From the NCBI GenBank assembly GCA_014218215.1, contig CP043652.1, positions 682,001-746,000 of the forward strand: DNA of 64,000 bases, given 5' to 3'. Under the pieces are notes generated by a model. That model was given only the letters and a program-made list of their open reading frames with translations. It was not told where the DNA came from and did no database searches. Both the position numbers and the translations under genes were made by a program. The DNA is from Geodermatophilaceae bacterium NBWT11. Its GTDB lineage: Bacteria; Actinomycetota; Actinomycetes; Mycobacteriales; Geodermatophilaceae. Below, in pieces: positions 37,520 to 46,818 of this stretch; within the stretch, counting starts at the first letter, position 1, and each line of letters begins with the position of its first letter.

Positions 37520-37520
37520 G

Positions 37521-38417
37521 TCAGGCCCGCGGGTCGGCCAGCACGTCGCGCCAGGAGTGCTGCGGCTGGTAACCCAGCATCGTGCGGGCCTTCTCGATCG
37601 AGTAGAAGGTCTCGTGCGGGCCCATCTCGCGGCGCAGCTCGACACCCTCGTAGAACTGCGCCCGGAGCTCGTCGGTGGTCGCGGCCACCGAGGTGTCGGC
37701 GTTGGCGACGTTGAACACCTGGTAGCCCAGCCCGTCGGTCTGCAGGCACCGCTCGACCATCTGACCGAGGTCCCGGGTGTCGATGTAGGCGAACACGTTG
37801 CGCCGCCGCAGCGCGGGGTCGGTGAGGAAGTCGGGGAACAGCTCCGCGTACTCGTGCGGCTCGATGACGTTGTTGATCCGCAGGCCGTAGACGTCGGCCC
37901 CGGTGCGGGCCTGGAAGGACCGTGCGGTCACCTCCCCGGCGACCTTGCTCATCGCGTAGGAGTCCTCGGGCACGGTCGGGTGCTCCTCGTCGACCGGCAC
38001 GTACAGCGGCTTGCGCTCGCCCTGGGCGAAGCAGATGCCGTACGTGGTCTCCGAGGAGGCGAAGACCACCTTCGGGATGCCGAGGCGGGTGGCGGCCTCC
38101 AGCACGTTGTAGGTGCTCAGGGTGTTGGTGGCGTACGTGGTGCCGTCGGCGGCGAGCATGATCGCCGGCACGGCGGCGAAGTGGACGACGGCGTCGTAGG
38201 CAGGCACGGCCGGCAGGTCCAGCTCGGCCGGACGCGCCACGCCCGCCAGCGCGGAGTACGTCTGGCCGAGGTCGGTGAGGTCGACGCGCAGGTCGACGAT
38301 GCCGTCGTGGCGCAGCGGGGTGAGGTCGGCGTTGGTGACGTCGTGGCCCTGCTCGGCGAGGTACGGGGCCACGTGGTGGCCGGCCTTGCCGGTGCCACCG
38401 GTGAAGAAGATGCGCAT
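37521..38417 (-). CDS. NAD-dependent epimerase/dehydratase (extended SDR)
   Basis: The 298-residue protein is an extended short-chain dehydrogenase: IFFTGGTGKAGHHV (NAD(P)-binding GxxGxxG), VVHFAAVPA, FASSETTYG (catalytic Ser/Thr region) and DSYAMSKVAGE (YxxxK). C-terminal substrate-domain segments include LRINNVIEPHEYAEL and the IDTRDLGQMVERCLQ patch. Nucleotide-sugar epimerases or dehydratases, or uronate dehydrogenases, are the closest functional classes. The exact one is not decided. ATG 38417 is divergent from the endonuclease/phosphatase-family gene, and the stop abuts that of the PhoD-like gene. Confidence 0.82.
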   Translation of the reverse strand: MRIFFTGGTGKAGHHVAPYLAEQGHDVTNADLTPLRHDGIVDLRVDLTDLGQTYSALAGVARPAELDLPAVPAYDAVVHFAAVPAIMLAADGTTYATNTLSTYNVLEAATRLGIPKVVFASSETTYGICFAQGERKPLYVPVDEEHPTVPEDSYAMSKVAGEVTARSFQARTGADVYGLRINNVIEPHEYAELFPDFLTDPALRRRNVFAYIDTRDLGQMVERCLQTDGLGYQVFNVANADTSVAATTDELRAQFYEGVELRREMGPHETFYSIEKARTMLGYQPQHSWRDVLADPRA

Positions 38418-38450
38418 GGCCCCATGATCGGGGATGGGAGTCTGGTCGGC

Positions 38451-39233
38451 ATGGACGGAGCCGACGGCAGGACCGCTCTGCGGCTGGTCACCTTCAACAC
38501 CCACCACGGCGTCGGGGACGACGGCCGGCACGACCTGGCCCGGATCGCTGCGCTGCTGCACGACACCGACGCCGACGTGATCTGCCTGCAGGAGGTCGAC
38601 CGGCACTTCGGTGACCGGAGCAAGACCGTCGACCAGGCCGCCGTGCTCGCCGAGGGGCTGGGGCGGTCCCTGGCCTGGGGCCCGGCGATCGACCGGGACG
38701 GGCCCACCCGGGACGCGCCCCGCCGGCAGTACGGGAACGCCGTGCTGTCCCGGCTGCCGATGGTCGACGACTCGGTGCACCGCCTGCCCGGGGACGGCGA
38801 ACCGCGGGCCGCGGTGCGCGCGGTGCTCGGCGTGGGCGACCGGACGCTGACCGTGGTGGCCACCCACCTGTCCAGCGGCTCCATGCGCGAGCGGGCCGCG
38901 CAGGCCACCGCGCTGGTCGACCTGCTGCCCGGGCCGGGCTCGGCGTCCCTGGTGGTCGGCGACCTGAACGCGACGGCCGGCGCCCCCGAGCTCGTGCCGC
39001 TGCGCACCCGGCTCGCCGACGCCTGGCAGCAGGCCGGCAGCCGGGGCGACCAGGCCCGGGGCTGGCAGCTCTGGAAGCGCGACCAGGGCCTGACCCACCC
39101 CGCCCGCCGTCCCCGGGTGCGGATCGACCAGGTCTGGGTCTCCCCCGAGGTGCGGGTCACCGCGGCCCGGGTGCTCGACGGCTCGGCGTGCTCGGACCAC
39201 CATCCCCTGCAGGTCGACCTCGTCGTCGGCTGA
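38451..39233 (+). CDS. Endonuclease/exonuclease/phosphatase family protein
   Basis: The 260-residue protein has the DNase I-like EEP fold: LRLVTFNTHHGVG (Asn), ADVICLQEVDRHFG (metal Glu), TVVATHLSS, VVGDLNATAG (Asp/Asn) and SACSDHHPLQVDL (catalytic His). It has no signal peptide. Substrates of this family range from DNA to inositol phosphates and sphingomyelin, so the role is open. ATG 38451 is chosen. An in-frame ATG at 38424 adds nine residues. It is divergent from the SDR gene with only 33 bases between starts, and is followed by an esterase gene 19 bases later, probably co-transcribed. Confidence 0.83.
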   Translation: MDGADGRTALRLVTFNTHHGVGDDGRHDLARIAALLHDTDADVICLQEVDRHFGDRSKTVDQAAVLAEGLGRSLAWGPAIDRDGPTRDAPRRQYGNAVLSRLPMVDDSVHRLPGDGEPRAAVRAVLGVGDRTLTVVATHLSSGSMRERAAQATALVDLLPGPGSASLVVGDLNATAGAPELVPLRTRLADAWQQAGSRGDQARGWQLWKRDQGLTHPARRPRVRIDQVWVSPEVRVTAARVLDGSACSDHHPLQVDLVVG

Positions 39234-39252
39234 CCCACCACTCCCCCGCGAG

Positions 39253-40131
39253 GTGCCCGTGCCCCCGTTCCACCCCGACCTGCAGCAGGTCCGGTTCCTC
39301 CCCCAGCTCTCCCTCGGCACCCGCAGCCTGCGGGTGATGCGGTTCCTCGGGCGGCTGGCCCGGCCCGACGGCAGCGTGCCGGTGGTCCCGGTGTCCCCCG
39401 ACGTGTCGGTGCGGCTGTTCCGGCCCGCCGGGCCCGGCCCGTTCCCGGCCCTGCTGTGGGTGCACGGCGGCGGGCTGGTGTCGGGCACGGCCGCGATGGA
39501 CGACGCGTTCTGCCGCCGGGTGAGCGAGGAGCTCGGCGCCGTGGTCGCCTCGGTGGAGTACCGGCTGGCCCCCGAGCACCCCTTCCCCACCCCGCTGGAG
39601 GACTGCTGGACGGCGCTGACCTGGCTGGCCGGCCGGGCCGACGTCGACCCCGCCCGGGTGGCCGTGGGCGGCGCGAGCGCCGGGGGCAACCTGGCCGCCG
39701 GCACCGTCCTGCTGGCCCGGGAGCGCGGCCTGGACCTGGTGTTCCAGCTGCTGGTCTACCCGATGCTCGACGACCGGACGACGGCGCACGCCGACCCGTC
39801 GGCGGTGCGGGTGTGGACCCCGGGCTCCAACCGCTTCGGCTGGTCGTCCTACCTGGGTGACACGGCGGAGGTCTCCCCGCTGGCCGCGCCGGCCCGCGCC
39901 GAGGACCTGACCGGTCAGCCCCCGGCCTGGATCGGGGTCGGCACGCACGACCTCTTCCACGCCGAGGACGTCGAGCACGCCCGCCGGCTCCGGGCCGCCG
40001 GCGTCGAGGTCGAGCTGCTCGAGGTGCCTGGTGCCTACCACGGCTTCGACGCCGTCCAGGGCGCCGCGGCTGTCTCCCGGGAGTTCCGGGACGCCCAGGT
40101 GGCCGCCCTGCGCCGGGCGCTGGTGGGCTGA
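39253..40131 (+). CDS. Alpha/beta hydrolase of the hormone-sensitive lipase family
   Basis: The 292-residue esterase has LLWVHGGGLVSG (HGGG oxyanion motif, residues 71-74), the nucleophile Ser142 in VGGASAGGNLAAG, the acid region GVGTHDLFHAEDVEHA, and the catalytic His in GAYHGFD. These are the marks of the HSL/bacterial family IV esterases, usually acting on short acyl esters. GTG 39253 or GTG 39259 can start it. Convergent with smc: its stop ends one base before the smc stop begins. No secretion signal is seen. Confidence 0.87.
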   Translation: MPVPPFHPDLQQVRFLPQLSLGTRSLRVMRFLGRLARPDGSVPVVPVSPDVSVRLFRPAGPGPFPALLWVHGGGLVSGTAAMDDAFCRRVSEELGAVVASVEYRLAPEHPFPTPLEDCWTALTWLAGRADVDPARVAVGGASAGGNLAAGTVLLARERGLDLVFQLLVYPMLDDRTTAHADPSAVRVWTPGSNRFGWSSYLGDTAEVSPLAAPARAEDLTGQPPAWIGVGTHDLFHAEDVEHARRLRAAGVEVELLEVPGAYHGFDAVQGAAAVSREFRDAQVAALRRALVG

Positions 40132-40132
40132 C

Positions 40133-43100
40133 TCAGCCCGCCGGGCGCAGGCGCTGGCTGATCACCCCGGTGATGCCGTCGCCGCGCATGGACACCCCGT
40201 AGAGGGCGTCGGCGATCTCCATCGTCCGCTTCTGGTGGGTGATGACGATGAGCTGCGAGGTGTCCCGCAGCTGCTCGACCAGGGTGAGCAGCCGGCCCAG
40301 GTTGACGTCGTCCAGGGCGGCCTCGACCTCGTCGAGCACGTAGAACGGCGAGGGGCGGGCCCGGAAGATCGCGACGAGCAGGGCGATCGCGGTCAGCGAC
40401 CGCTCTCCCCCGGACAGCAGCGACAGCCGCTTGACCTTCTTGCCCGGCGGGCGGGCCTCGACCTCCACGCCGGTGGTGAGCAGGTCGTCGGGGTCGGTGA
40501 GGAAGATCCGGCCCTCCCCGCCGGGGAAGAGGGTCTGGAAGACCTGCTCGAACTCCCGGGCGGTGTCGGCGAAGGCGCTGGCGAACACCTCGTGGATCCG
40601 GTCGTCGACCTCGCGGACGACGGTGAGCAGGTCGCGGCGGGTGGCCTTGAGGTCCTCCAGCTGGGTGGCGAGGAAGGTGTGCCGCTCCTCCAGCGCCGCG
40701 AACTCCTCCAGCGCCAGCGGGTTGACCCGGCCGAGGGTGGCCAGGTCCCGTTCGGCGCGGGCCGCCCGGGCCTCCTGCTCCGCCCGCACGTAGCGCACCG
40801 GCTCCGGCGCCGCCTCACCCGCCGCCTCGGCGGCGGCCAGCTGGGCGGGCGTGGGCGGCACCGGTGCGGCCGGTCCGTACTCGGCGACGAGGGTGTCCAG
40901 GCCGATGCCGTGCTCCTCGACGGCGCGGGCCTCCAGCGTCTCGATCCGCAGCCGCTGCTCGGCCCGGGCCACCTCGTCGCGGTGCACCTCGTCGGTGAGC
41001 CGGTCCAGCTCGGCGGCGTGCTCCCGCACCCGCGTCCGGACGACGAGCAGCTCGGCCTCCCGCCCGGTCCGGGCCGCGGCGAGGGCGTCGCGCTCGGCGA
41101 CGGCGAGCTCGAGCGACCCGGCCAGCACGGCCAGCGCCGCCTCGGCCCCGGCCCGCACCTCGGCGGCGACCCGCGCCCCGGCGGCCCGGGCCACCCGGGC
41201 GGCCTCGGCCCGCTCACGCGCGGCCCGTTCCTGCCGGGCCTGCCGGCGCAGCGACTCGGCGCGTCCGTGCAGCGACCGGGCGCGCTCCTCGGCGGTGCGC
41301 ACCCCCAGCCGGGCCTCGGTCTCGGTGTGCGCCACGGTGGCGACCTCGGTGCGCAGCCGGTCCCGCTCGCTGGGGTCGGGTTCGTCGGCGACCGGGGCCG
41401 CCTCGGCCCCGGCCAGTCGCTCCGTGGCGGTGGCCAGGGCACTGCCCGCCTGCTCCAGCGCCTGCTCGGCCCGTACCCGGGCGGCGTCGGCGCGCTCCGC
41501 CTCGGCGGCGGCGGACCGGGCGTCGGCGGCCAGCCCGGCGAGCTCCCGGCCGCGGGCGGCCTGCTCGCGCTCGGCATCCCGCCGGCGCACCGCGGCCCCG
41601 GCGACGGCCTCGCCGGCGGTCTGCTGGGCCTCCCGGGCCCGGGCCAGCGCCTCCGCCAGCTCGGCGGCGCGCGCGGTGGCGGTGCCCAGCTCGCCGTCGG
41701 CGGCGTCCACCCGGGCCCGGACCTCCAGCCCGGACGGCGCGTCGGGCTGGCCCCCGCTCGCCCGGTCGGCGCCGAGCAGGTCGCCCGCGGCGGTGACCGC
41801 CCGGACGTCGGGGGCGGCCCGCACCAGGGCGACGGCCGCGGTGAGGTCGGCGACCACGGCCACCCGGTCCAGGGCCCGGTCCACGGCCGGGGCGAGGTCG
41901 GCCGGGGCGTCGAGGAGGTCCCGCGCCCACCGGGCGCCCTCGGGCAGGGGCGGCCACCCCGACCGGTCGAGCGCCGGCCCCTGACCGGCCACCAGCAGGC
42001 GCACCCGTCCGGCCCGGTCGGCCGCCAGGTGCTGCAGGGCGTCCGCAGCCGCCCGCGGGCCGGTGACGACCAGCGCGTCGGCCCACCCGGCGAGCGCGGC
42101 GGCCACCGCGACCTCGTCCCCGGGGTGCACCGCCAGCCGGTCGGTCACGGGGCCGGCGACCCCGCCGAGGGCGCCGTCGGCGGCGGCGGCCAGCACCGCG
42201 GCGGCCCCGTCGACCGGGGTGAGCCCGAGGGCCAGGGCGTCACGGCGGGCCCGCGCGGCCCCGCGCTCGCGTTCGGCGGTGCGCTCGGCCGCGGCCAGCT
42301 CGGTGACCGCCCGGGTGGCCTCGGCCTGGGCGGCCACGGCGGTGTCGTGGTCGGCCACGGCAGCACCCAGGTCGGTGTCTTCGACGCCCGCGTCGGGGTC
42401 GACGGCAGCGAGCCGGTCGGCAGCGGCCTCGGCCCGGGACGACGCCTCGACCGCGGCGGCGGCGAGCCGCTCGACCTCGGCCTCCCCCGCTGCGGTCCGC
42501 GACCGGGCGGCGGCGACCTGCCCGGAGAGCCGGGCGATGCCCTCGCGACGGTCGGCGAGCGCCCGGGCCGCGGCGACCAGGGCCCGCTCGGCCGCGCTCA
42601 GGGCGCCGTCCAGCTCGGCGCGGGCGGCGACGGCGGCGGCCAGCCGGGCCCGTTCGGCGGCGAGCTGACCGGCGAGCTCGGCCTCGGTGGCCTCCACCCG
42701 CGCGGCCTCGTCCTCCAGCTGGTCGGGGTCGCGGCCCGAGCCCGCGGGCACCACGGCGGCGGAGAGGTGCCGGTGCCGCTCGGCGGCCAGCCCCGCCGTG
42801 CTGCGGAACCGCTCGCCCAGGGTGGACAGCCGGAACCAGGTGTCCTGGGCCGCGGCCAGCGCGGGGGCGTCCGCGGCGAGGGCGGACTCCAACCCGGCCT
42901 GCGCCGTCGTGCTCGCGGTCAGCTCCACCTCCACCCGGGTCCGGCGCTCCCGGGCGGCGGTCTCGTCGGCCACGTCGGCGTCCAGCGCGGTGCGCAGGGC
43001 CACCAGGTCGTCGGCCAGCAACCGGAGCCGGGCGTCCCGGAGGTCGGACTGCACCCCGGCGGCCCGGCGGGCCACCTCGGCCTGCCGGCCCAGTGGCTTC

Positions 43101-43705
43101 AGCTGGCGACGCAGCTCGGTGGTGAGGTCGGCCAGCCGGTCCAGGTTGGCCGCCATCGCGGTCAGCTTGCGGAGCGCCTTCTCCTTGCGCTTGCGGTGCT
43201 TGAGGACCCCGGCGGCCTCCTCGATGAACCCGCGGCGGTCCTCGGGGCGCCCGGACAGCACCGCGTCGAGCTGGCCCTGCCCGACGATGACGTGCATCTC
43301 CCGGCCGATCCCGGAGTCGCTGAGCAGCTCCTGGACGTCGAGCAGCCGCACCTTGTCGCCGTTGATCTCGTACTCGCTCTCCCCGGAGCGGTACATGCGG
43401 CGGGTGATCGACACCTCGGTGTAGTCGATCGGCAGGGCGCCGTCGGCGTTGTCGATCGTCAGCGTCACTTCGGCGCGGCCCAGCGCGGCGCGGCCGGCGG
43501 TGCCGGCGAAGATGACGTCCTCCATCGTGCCGCCGCGCAGGCTCTTGGCACCCTGCTCGCCGAGCACCCAGGCGATGGCGTCGACGACGTTGGACTTGCC
43601 CGACCCGTTGGGGCCCACCACGGCGGTGATGCCGGGTTCCAGGCGCATCGTCGTGGCCGACGCGAAGGACTTGAAGCCCTTGAGCGTCAGCGCCGACAGA
43701 TGCAC
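40133..43705 (-). CDS. smc: Chromosome segregation protein SMC
   Basis: SMC forms the condensin core with ScpA/ScpB. The 1190-residue protein begins with MHLSALTLKGFKSFA and the Walker A GPNGSGKS (31-38). Then come a long coiled coil very rich in Ala/Glu/Arg, a hinge around residues 500-650 (GVAGPVTDRL, LVVTGPRAAADAL), the second coiled coil, and the head half with ABC signature LLSGGERSLTAIALL and Walker B FYVLDEVEAALDD. The GTG start lies 11 bases after the stop of a small coiled-coil gene. It ends the long recG-to-smc minus-strand run. Confidence 0.97.
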   Translation of the reverse strand: MHLSALTLKGFKSFASATTMRLEPGITAVVGPNGSGKSNVVDAIAWVLGEQGAKSLRGGTMEDVIFAGTAGRAALGRAEVTLTIDNADGALPIDYTEVSITRRMYRSGESEYEINGDKVRLLDVQELLSDSGIGREMHVIVGQGQLDAVLSGRPEDRRGFIEEAAGVLKHRKRKEKALRKLTAMAANLDRLADLTTELRRQLKPLGRQAEVARRAAGVQSDLRDARLRLLADDLVALRTALDADVADETAARERRTRVEVELTASTTAQAGLESALAADAPALAAAQDTWFRLSTLGERFRSTAGLAAERHRHLSAAVVPAGSGRDPDQLEDEAARVEATEAELAGQLAAERARLAAAVAARAELDGALSAAERALVAAARALADRREGIARLSGQVAAARSRTAAGEAEVERLAAAAVEASSRAEAAADRLAAVDPDAGVEDTDLGAAVADHDTAVAAQAEATRAVTELAAAERTAERERGAARARRDALALGLTPVDGAAAVLAAAADGALGGVAGPVTDRLAVHPGDEVAVAAALAGWADALVVTGPRAAADALQHLAADRAGRVRLLVAGQGPALDRSGWPPLPEGARWARDLLDAPADLAPAVDRALDRVAVVADLTAAVALVRAAPDVRAVTAAGDLLGADRASGGQPDAPSGLEVRARVDAADGELGTATARAAELAEALARAREAQQTAGEAVAGAAVRRRDAEREQAARGRELAGLAADARSAAAEAERADAARVRAEQALEQAGSALATATERLAGAEAAPVADEPDPSERDRLRTEVATVAHTETEARLGVRTAEERARSLHGRAESLRRQARQERAARERAEAARVARAAGARVAAEVRAGAEAALAVLAGSLELAVAERDALAAARTGREAELLVVRTRVREHAAELDRLTDEVHRDEVARAEQRLRIETLEARAVEEHGIGLDTLVAEYGPAAPVPPTPAQLAAAEAAGEAAPEPVRYVRAEQEARAARAERDLATLGRVNPLALEEFAALEERHTFLATQLEDLKATRRDLLTVVREVDDRIHEVFASAFADTAREFEQVFQTLFPGGEGRIFLTDPDDLLTTGVEVEARPPGKKVKRLSLLSGGERSLTAIALLVAIFRARPSPFYVLDEVEAALDDVNLGRLLTLVEQLRDTSQLIVITHQKRTMEIADALYGVSMRGDGITGVISQRLRPAG

Positions 43706-43716
43706 AGCTCAGGAGG

Positions 43717-43905
43717 CTACCGAGAGAGCGCGGGCTCCTCGGCCGCCATGGCCAGCAGCTCGCGGGCGATCACCGCGTCGCGCTCGGCCCGCAGCTGCGC
43801 GACCTCGACCTCGAGCCGGGCCACGCGGGAGCGGAGCACCGCGATCTCCTCGGCGACCCGGAGGTCCCGGGGGGCGACGACGTGTCCGAACAGGGCCTTG
43901 GCCAT
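43717..43905 (-). CDS. Small coiled-coil protein between acyP and smc
   Basis: The 62-residue product starts MAKALFGHVVAPRDLRVAEE and continues as one amphipathic helix (IAVLRSRVARLEVEVAQLRAE), predicted to form a coiled coil. I recall similar small MAKALLG-type proteins at this place in other Actinobacteria, but no function is known. ATG 43905 is chosen because the upstream frame is Arg/Pro-rich noise. It sits 11 bases before the smc start on the same strand, so it may be co-transcribed with smc. Confidence 0.7.
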   Translation of the reverse strand: MAKALFGHVVAPRDLRVAEEIAVLRSRVARLEVEVAQLRAERDAVIARELLAMAAEEPALSR

Positions 43906-44008
43906 GGCGCAGCGGCCTCTCTCGTGCGAAGTGGTCCCGCAGCGGCCTCGGAGCGGGGGCGCGGGTGGGTCAGGCCAGAGTGACAGCCCCCGGGAGCCGC
44001 CGTCAACG

Positions 44009-44278
44009 TCAGGCGGTGGTGAAGCCCGACTCGCTCTGCGGGTCCTCGTCGACGACGTCCGCACCGGTGGGCCGGCCGGCTGCGTCCGGTCCGGTGAGCG
44101 CGCGCAGGACGGCCAGCACGTCGTCGTCCGGACCCTCGAGGACGACCTCGACCCGCCCGTCGGCCAGGTTGGTCGCCGAGCCGGCGAGGCCGCGCTCCTG
44201 GGCCCGGCCGCGCACGAACCAGCGGTAGCCGACGCCCTGCACGTCGCCGGAGACCAAGGCGCGCACCCGACGGGTCAT
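44009..44278 (-). CDS. acyP: Acylphosphatase
   Basis: An 89-residue enzyme that hydrolyses carboxyl-phosphate bonds. [27 protein letters not shown] carries the phosphate loop and catalytic Arg19. The catalytic Asn37 lies in [16 protein letters not shown]. The ATG overlaps the mutM stop by four bases (ATGA). A C-terminal tail of about 20 residues after [10 protein letters not shown] is variable. The order mutM-acyP-smc is the same as in Mycobacterium. Confidence 0.93.
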   Translation of the reverse strand: MTRRVRALVSGDVQGVGYRWFVRGRAQERGLAGSATNLADGRVEVVLEGPDDDVLAVLRALTGPDAAGRPTGADVVDEDPQSESGFTTA

Positions 44279-45147
44279 CTCCGGGCCCTCGGCCGCGGCT
44301 GGCACACCGGGCAGCTGTAGCTGGAGCGGTTCATGAACGACTCCCGGCGGATCGGGGTGCCGCACCGCGGGCACGGCCGGTCGAGCTGCCCGTACACCGC
44401 CAGGGAGCGGGAGAAGTACCCGCTCTGCCCGTTGACGTCGACGTAGAGGGAGTCGAAGGAGGTGCCGCCCTGGGCCAGGGACTGGGTGAGCACGTCGCGG
44501 ACGCCCTCGAGCAGGGCGGCGACCTGGGCCCGGGTGAGCTTGTCGGTGGGCCGGGCGCCGTGCAGCTGCGCCCGCCACAGCGACTCGTCGGCGTAGATGT
44601 TGCCCACCCCGCCGATGAGGGTCTGGTCGAGCAGCGCCCGCTTGACCTCGGTCTTGCGCCGGCGGATGGCCGCGGTGAAGGCCTCGGTGTCGAAGTCGGG
44701 CTCCAACGGGTCGATCGCGATGTGCGCCAACCGGGTGGGGACGTCGTCCGGGTCCGGGGTGTCCTCCACGGCGAGCCCGCCGAAGGTGCGCTGGTCGACG
44801 AAGCGCAGCTCGCGGCCGCCTTCGGTGAACACGAACCGGGCCCGCAGGTGCTTCTCGCTGGGCTCCTCGGGGAGCTCCACCAGCAGCTGGCCGCTCATCC
44901 CGAGGTGCGCGACCAACGCGCGCCCGACCGGTGCGCCCTCGCGCTGCAGCGGCAGCCACAGGTACTTGCCCCGCCGGTGCGCCGCGGCCACCGTGGCCCC
45001 GGTCAGCGCCGCGGTGAAGTCACCGACGCCCTCCAGGTGCCGGCGCACCGCCCGCGGGTGGTGGACCTCCACCGAGGCGATCGTGCGCCCGGCGACCCAC
45101 CGGGCCAGACCGCGCCGGACGACCTCGACCTCGGGCAGCTCGGGCAC
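44275..45147 (-). CDS. mutM: Formamidopyrimidine-DNA glycosylase
   Basis: MutM (Fpg) excises 8-oxoguanine and formamidopyrimidines and cleaves the AP site. The 290-residue protein begins [14 protein letters not shown], with Pro2 as nucleophile and Glu3. The [11 protein letters not shown] Lys follows, then the helix-two-turn-helix ([18 protein letters not shown]) and a C-terminal zinc finger (CPRCGTPI ... SYSCPVCQ). GTG 45147 is the start, three bases after the rnc stop. It sits in the rnc-mutM-acyP-smc order. Confidence 0.96.
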   Translation of the reverse strand: MPELPEVEVVRRGLARWVAGRTIASVEVHHPRAVRRHLEGVGDFTAALTGATVAAAHRRGKYLWLPLQREGAPVGRALVAHLGMSGQLLVELPEEPSEKHLRARFVFTEGGRELRFVDQRTFGGLAVEDTPDPDDVPTRLAHIAIDPLEPDFDTEAFTAAIRRRKTEVKRALLDQTLIGGVGNIYADESLWRAQLHGARPTDKLTRAQVAALLEGVRDVLTQSLAQGGTSFDSLYVDVNGQSGYFSRSLAVYGQLDRPCPRCGTPIRRESFMNRSSYSCPVCQPRPRARR

Positions 45148-45150
45148 GGC

Positions 45151-45888
45151 TCAGCCCTGCGTGACCGCGGAGAGGGCACGCCAGGCGTCCTCGGCGGCCA
45201 TCTGCTCGGCGGCCTTCTTGGTCCGCCCGTCGCCCGTCCCGCGCACCTGGCCGGCGAGCAGCACGGCGGCGGTGAAGCTCTTGGCGTGGTCGGGGCCGTC
45301 GGACTCGACCTCGTAGACCGGTGCCCCCAGGCCCTGGGCGCTGCCCAGCTCCTGCAGGCTGGTCTTCCAGTCCAGGCCCGCGCCGCGGGTGGAGGACTCC
45401 ACCAGCAGCGGGTCGAACAGCCGGTGCACGATCGCACCGGCCGCGTCCAGGCCGAGACCCACGTGCACGGCACCCAGCAGGGCCTCCAGCGCGTCGGCCA
45501 GGATCGAGTCCTTCTCCCGGCCACCGGTGCTGGTCTCCCCGCGCCCGAGCAGCAGGTGCGGGCCGACCCCGCCGTCCCCCAGGGAGCGGGCGACCCCCGC
45601 CAGGGAGGTCATGTTCACGACCGAGGCACGCAGCTTGGCCAGCTGTCCCTCGGGGAGGTCGGGCTGGCTGCGGTAGAGCTCGTCGGTGACGACGAGCCCC
45701 AGCACCGAGTCGCCCAGGAACTCCAGCCGCTCGTTGGTGGGCAGCCCGCCGTGCTCGTAGGCGAAGGAGCGGTGGGTCAGCGCCAACGCCAGCAGGCCGC
45801 CGGGCAGCGTGACGCCCAGGGCGTCACGCAGCCAGTCGGCGGCCCGTGCGGCGTGCTCGGCGCCACCAGGGGTGGTCGGTCCGGTCAC
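45151..45888 (-). CDS. rnc: Ribonuclease III
   Basis: RNase III cuts double-stranded RNA, including rRNA precursors. The 245-residue product has the catalytic signature [21 protein letters not shown], a second acidic patch [16 protein letters not shown], and a C-terminal double-stranded-RNA-binding domain ([16 protein letters not shown] ... [17 protein letters not shown]). The frame opens upstream over rpmF, but GTG 45888 gives the usual length. It lies 35 bases after rpmF. Confidence 0.96.
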   Translation of the reverse strand: MTGPTTPGGAEHAARAADWLRDALGVTLPGGLLALALTHRSFAYEHGGLPTNERLEFLGDSVLGLVVTDELYRSQPDLPEGQLAKLRASVVNMTSLAGVARSLGDGGVGPHLLLGRGETSTGGREKDSILADALEALLGAVHVGLGLDAAGAIVHRLFDPLLVESSTRGAGLDWKTSLQELGSAQGLGAPVYEVESDGPDHAKSFTAAVLLAGQVRGTGDGRTKKAAEQMAAEDAWRALSAVTQG

Positions 45889-45923
45889 GACGGGGTCGTG
45901 CTGGGGTGCTCGGTGGTCCGTGG

Positions 45924-46103
45924 TCAGACCGCGATGACCTGACGGCCGTCGTACTGGCCGCAGGTCGGGCACGCGATGTGCGGGGGCTTGAGCTCGCCGC
46001 ACGCGCGGTTCGGGCAGGGCGCCAGCGTGGGGGCCGTGGCCTTCCACTGCGAGCGACGCGAGTGGGTGTTCGAGCGCGACAAGCGCCTCTTCGGGACAGC
46101 CAC
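45924..46103 (-). CDS. rpmF: 50S ribosomal protein L32
   Basis: The 59-residue protein begins [21 protein letters not shown] and keeps a four-cysteine zinc ribbon (CPNRAC ... CPTCG), so it is the zinc-containing form. GTG 46103 is chosen. It starts two bases after the DUF177 stop, the usual pairing. A zinc-free paralogue, if present, would be elsewhere. Confidence 0.96.
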   Translation of the reverse strand: MAVPKRRLSRSNTHSRRSQWKATAPTLAPCPNRACGELKPPHIACPTCGQYDGRQVIAV

Positions 46104-46105
46104 GG

Positions 46106-46699
46106 TCAGTTCTCCTTCGATGGGGTGAAACGGTCGGCGAGCCCGGCCCAACGTGGGTCGAGCACCTCGTGCGAGTGGTCCGCCGGGAGGTCGTCGAGCC
46201 GCAGGCCGCAGTCGACGCACAGACCCGAGCAGTCCGGGGTGCAGGTGGGCGAGAGCGGCAGCGTCAGGACGACGGTGTCCCGGACGAGCGGCGCGAGGTC
46301 GAGGAAGTCACCGTCGATCCGGCGCACCTCGTCCTCCTCGCTGGTGGCTTCGGTGGTGCTGCCCTCGTAGGCGTAGAGCTCCTGCACGTCGAGGGTCAGC
46401 GTGTCCTCGATCGGCTCGAGGCATCGCGCGCACTGGCCGGTGACCGGGGCGACGACCTCGCCGGTGACGAGCACGCCCTCCATGACCGACTCCAGCCGCA
46501 GGTGCAGCTCGACGAGGGCGTCCTCGGGCACGCCGATCATCTCGACGCCCCAGCCCTCGCGGGCCGGCACCGAGCGCTCGAGCTCGCGCATGCTGCCCGG
46601 GCGACGGCCGAGCTCGCGGAGGTCGACCTTCCACGGGTCGGCGGCGGGGCGCCGGTCCGTGGACGCGGCGCCTCGGCGGTGCGAGGGGGCAGCAGGCAT
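46106..46699 (-). CDS. DUF177/YceD family protein
   Basis: The 197-residue protein belongs to the YceD/DUF177 family, needed for 23S rRNA accumulation in several organisms and usually paired with rpmF, as here. It shows [18 protein letters not shown], the CARCLEP pair and the second cysteine cluster [13 protein letters not shown], which together could bind zinc. The C terminus ([11 protein letters not shown]) matches the family end. ATG 46699 is the start. The 119-base gap to the upstream coiled-coil gene contains TAACCT on the minus strand as a possible -10. Confidence 0.92.
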   Translation of the reverse strand: MPAAPSHRRGAASTDRRPAADPWKVDLRELGRRPGSMRELERSVPAREGWGVEMIGVPEDALVELHLRLESVMEGVLVTGEVVAPVTGQCARCLEPIEDTLTLDVQELYAYEGSTTEATSEEDEVRRIDGDFLDLAPLVRDTVVLTLPLSPTCTPDCSGLCVDCGLRLDDLPADHSHEVLDPRWAGLADRFTPSKEN

Positions 46700-46818
46700 G
46701 AGGTCACTCGTCGATCGGGGGCAGGGGGTGGAGCTCTGGTCACCGCGCACGGCACAGCCGTGGTGTGCGGGAGCAGCCCAGGTTACCCCAGCACGGACGA
46801 CGGGGGCAGCGAGGGAGG

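Noticed and set aside
40031-44320. A 1429-codon open frame antisense to smc, with similar giant frames antisense to glnD (28770-32000) and across amt to PhoD (33267-36206 minus).
   Set aside because: They are shadows caused by very high GC at third positions. Composition is Gly/Arg/Pro-rich with no family motifs, and each covers a clear gene on the other strand.
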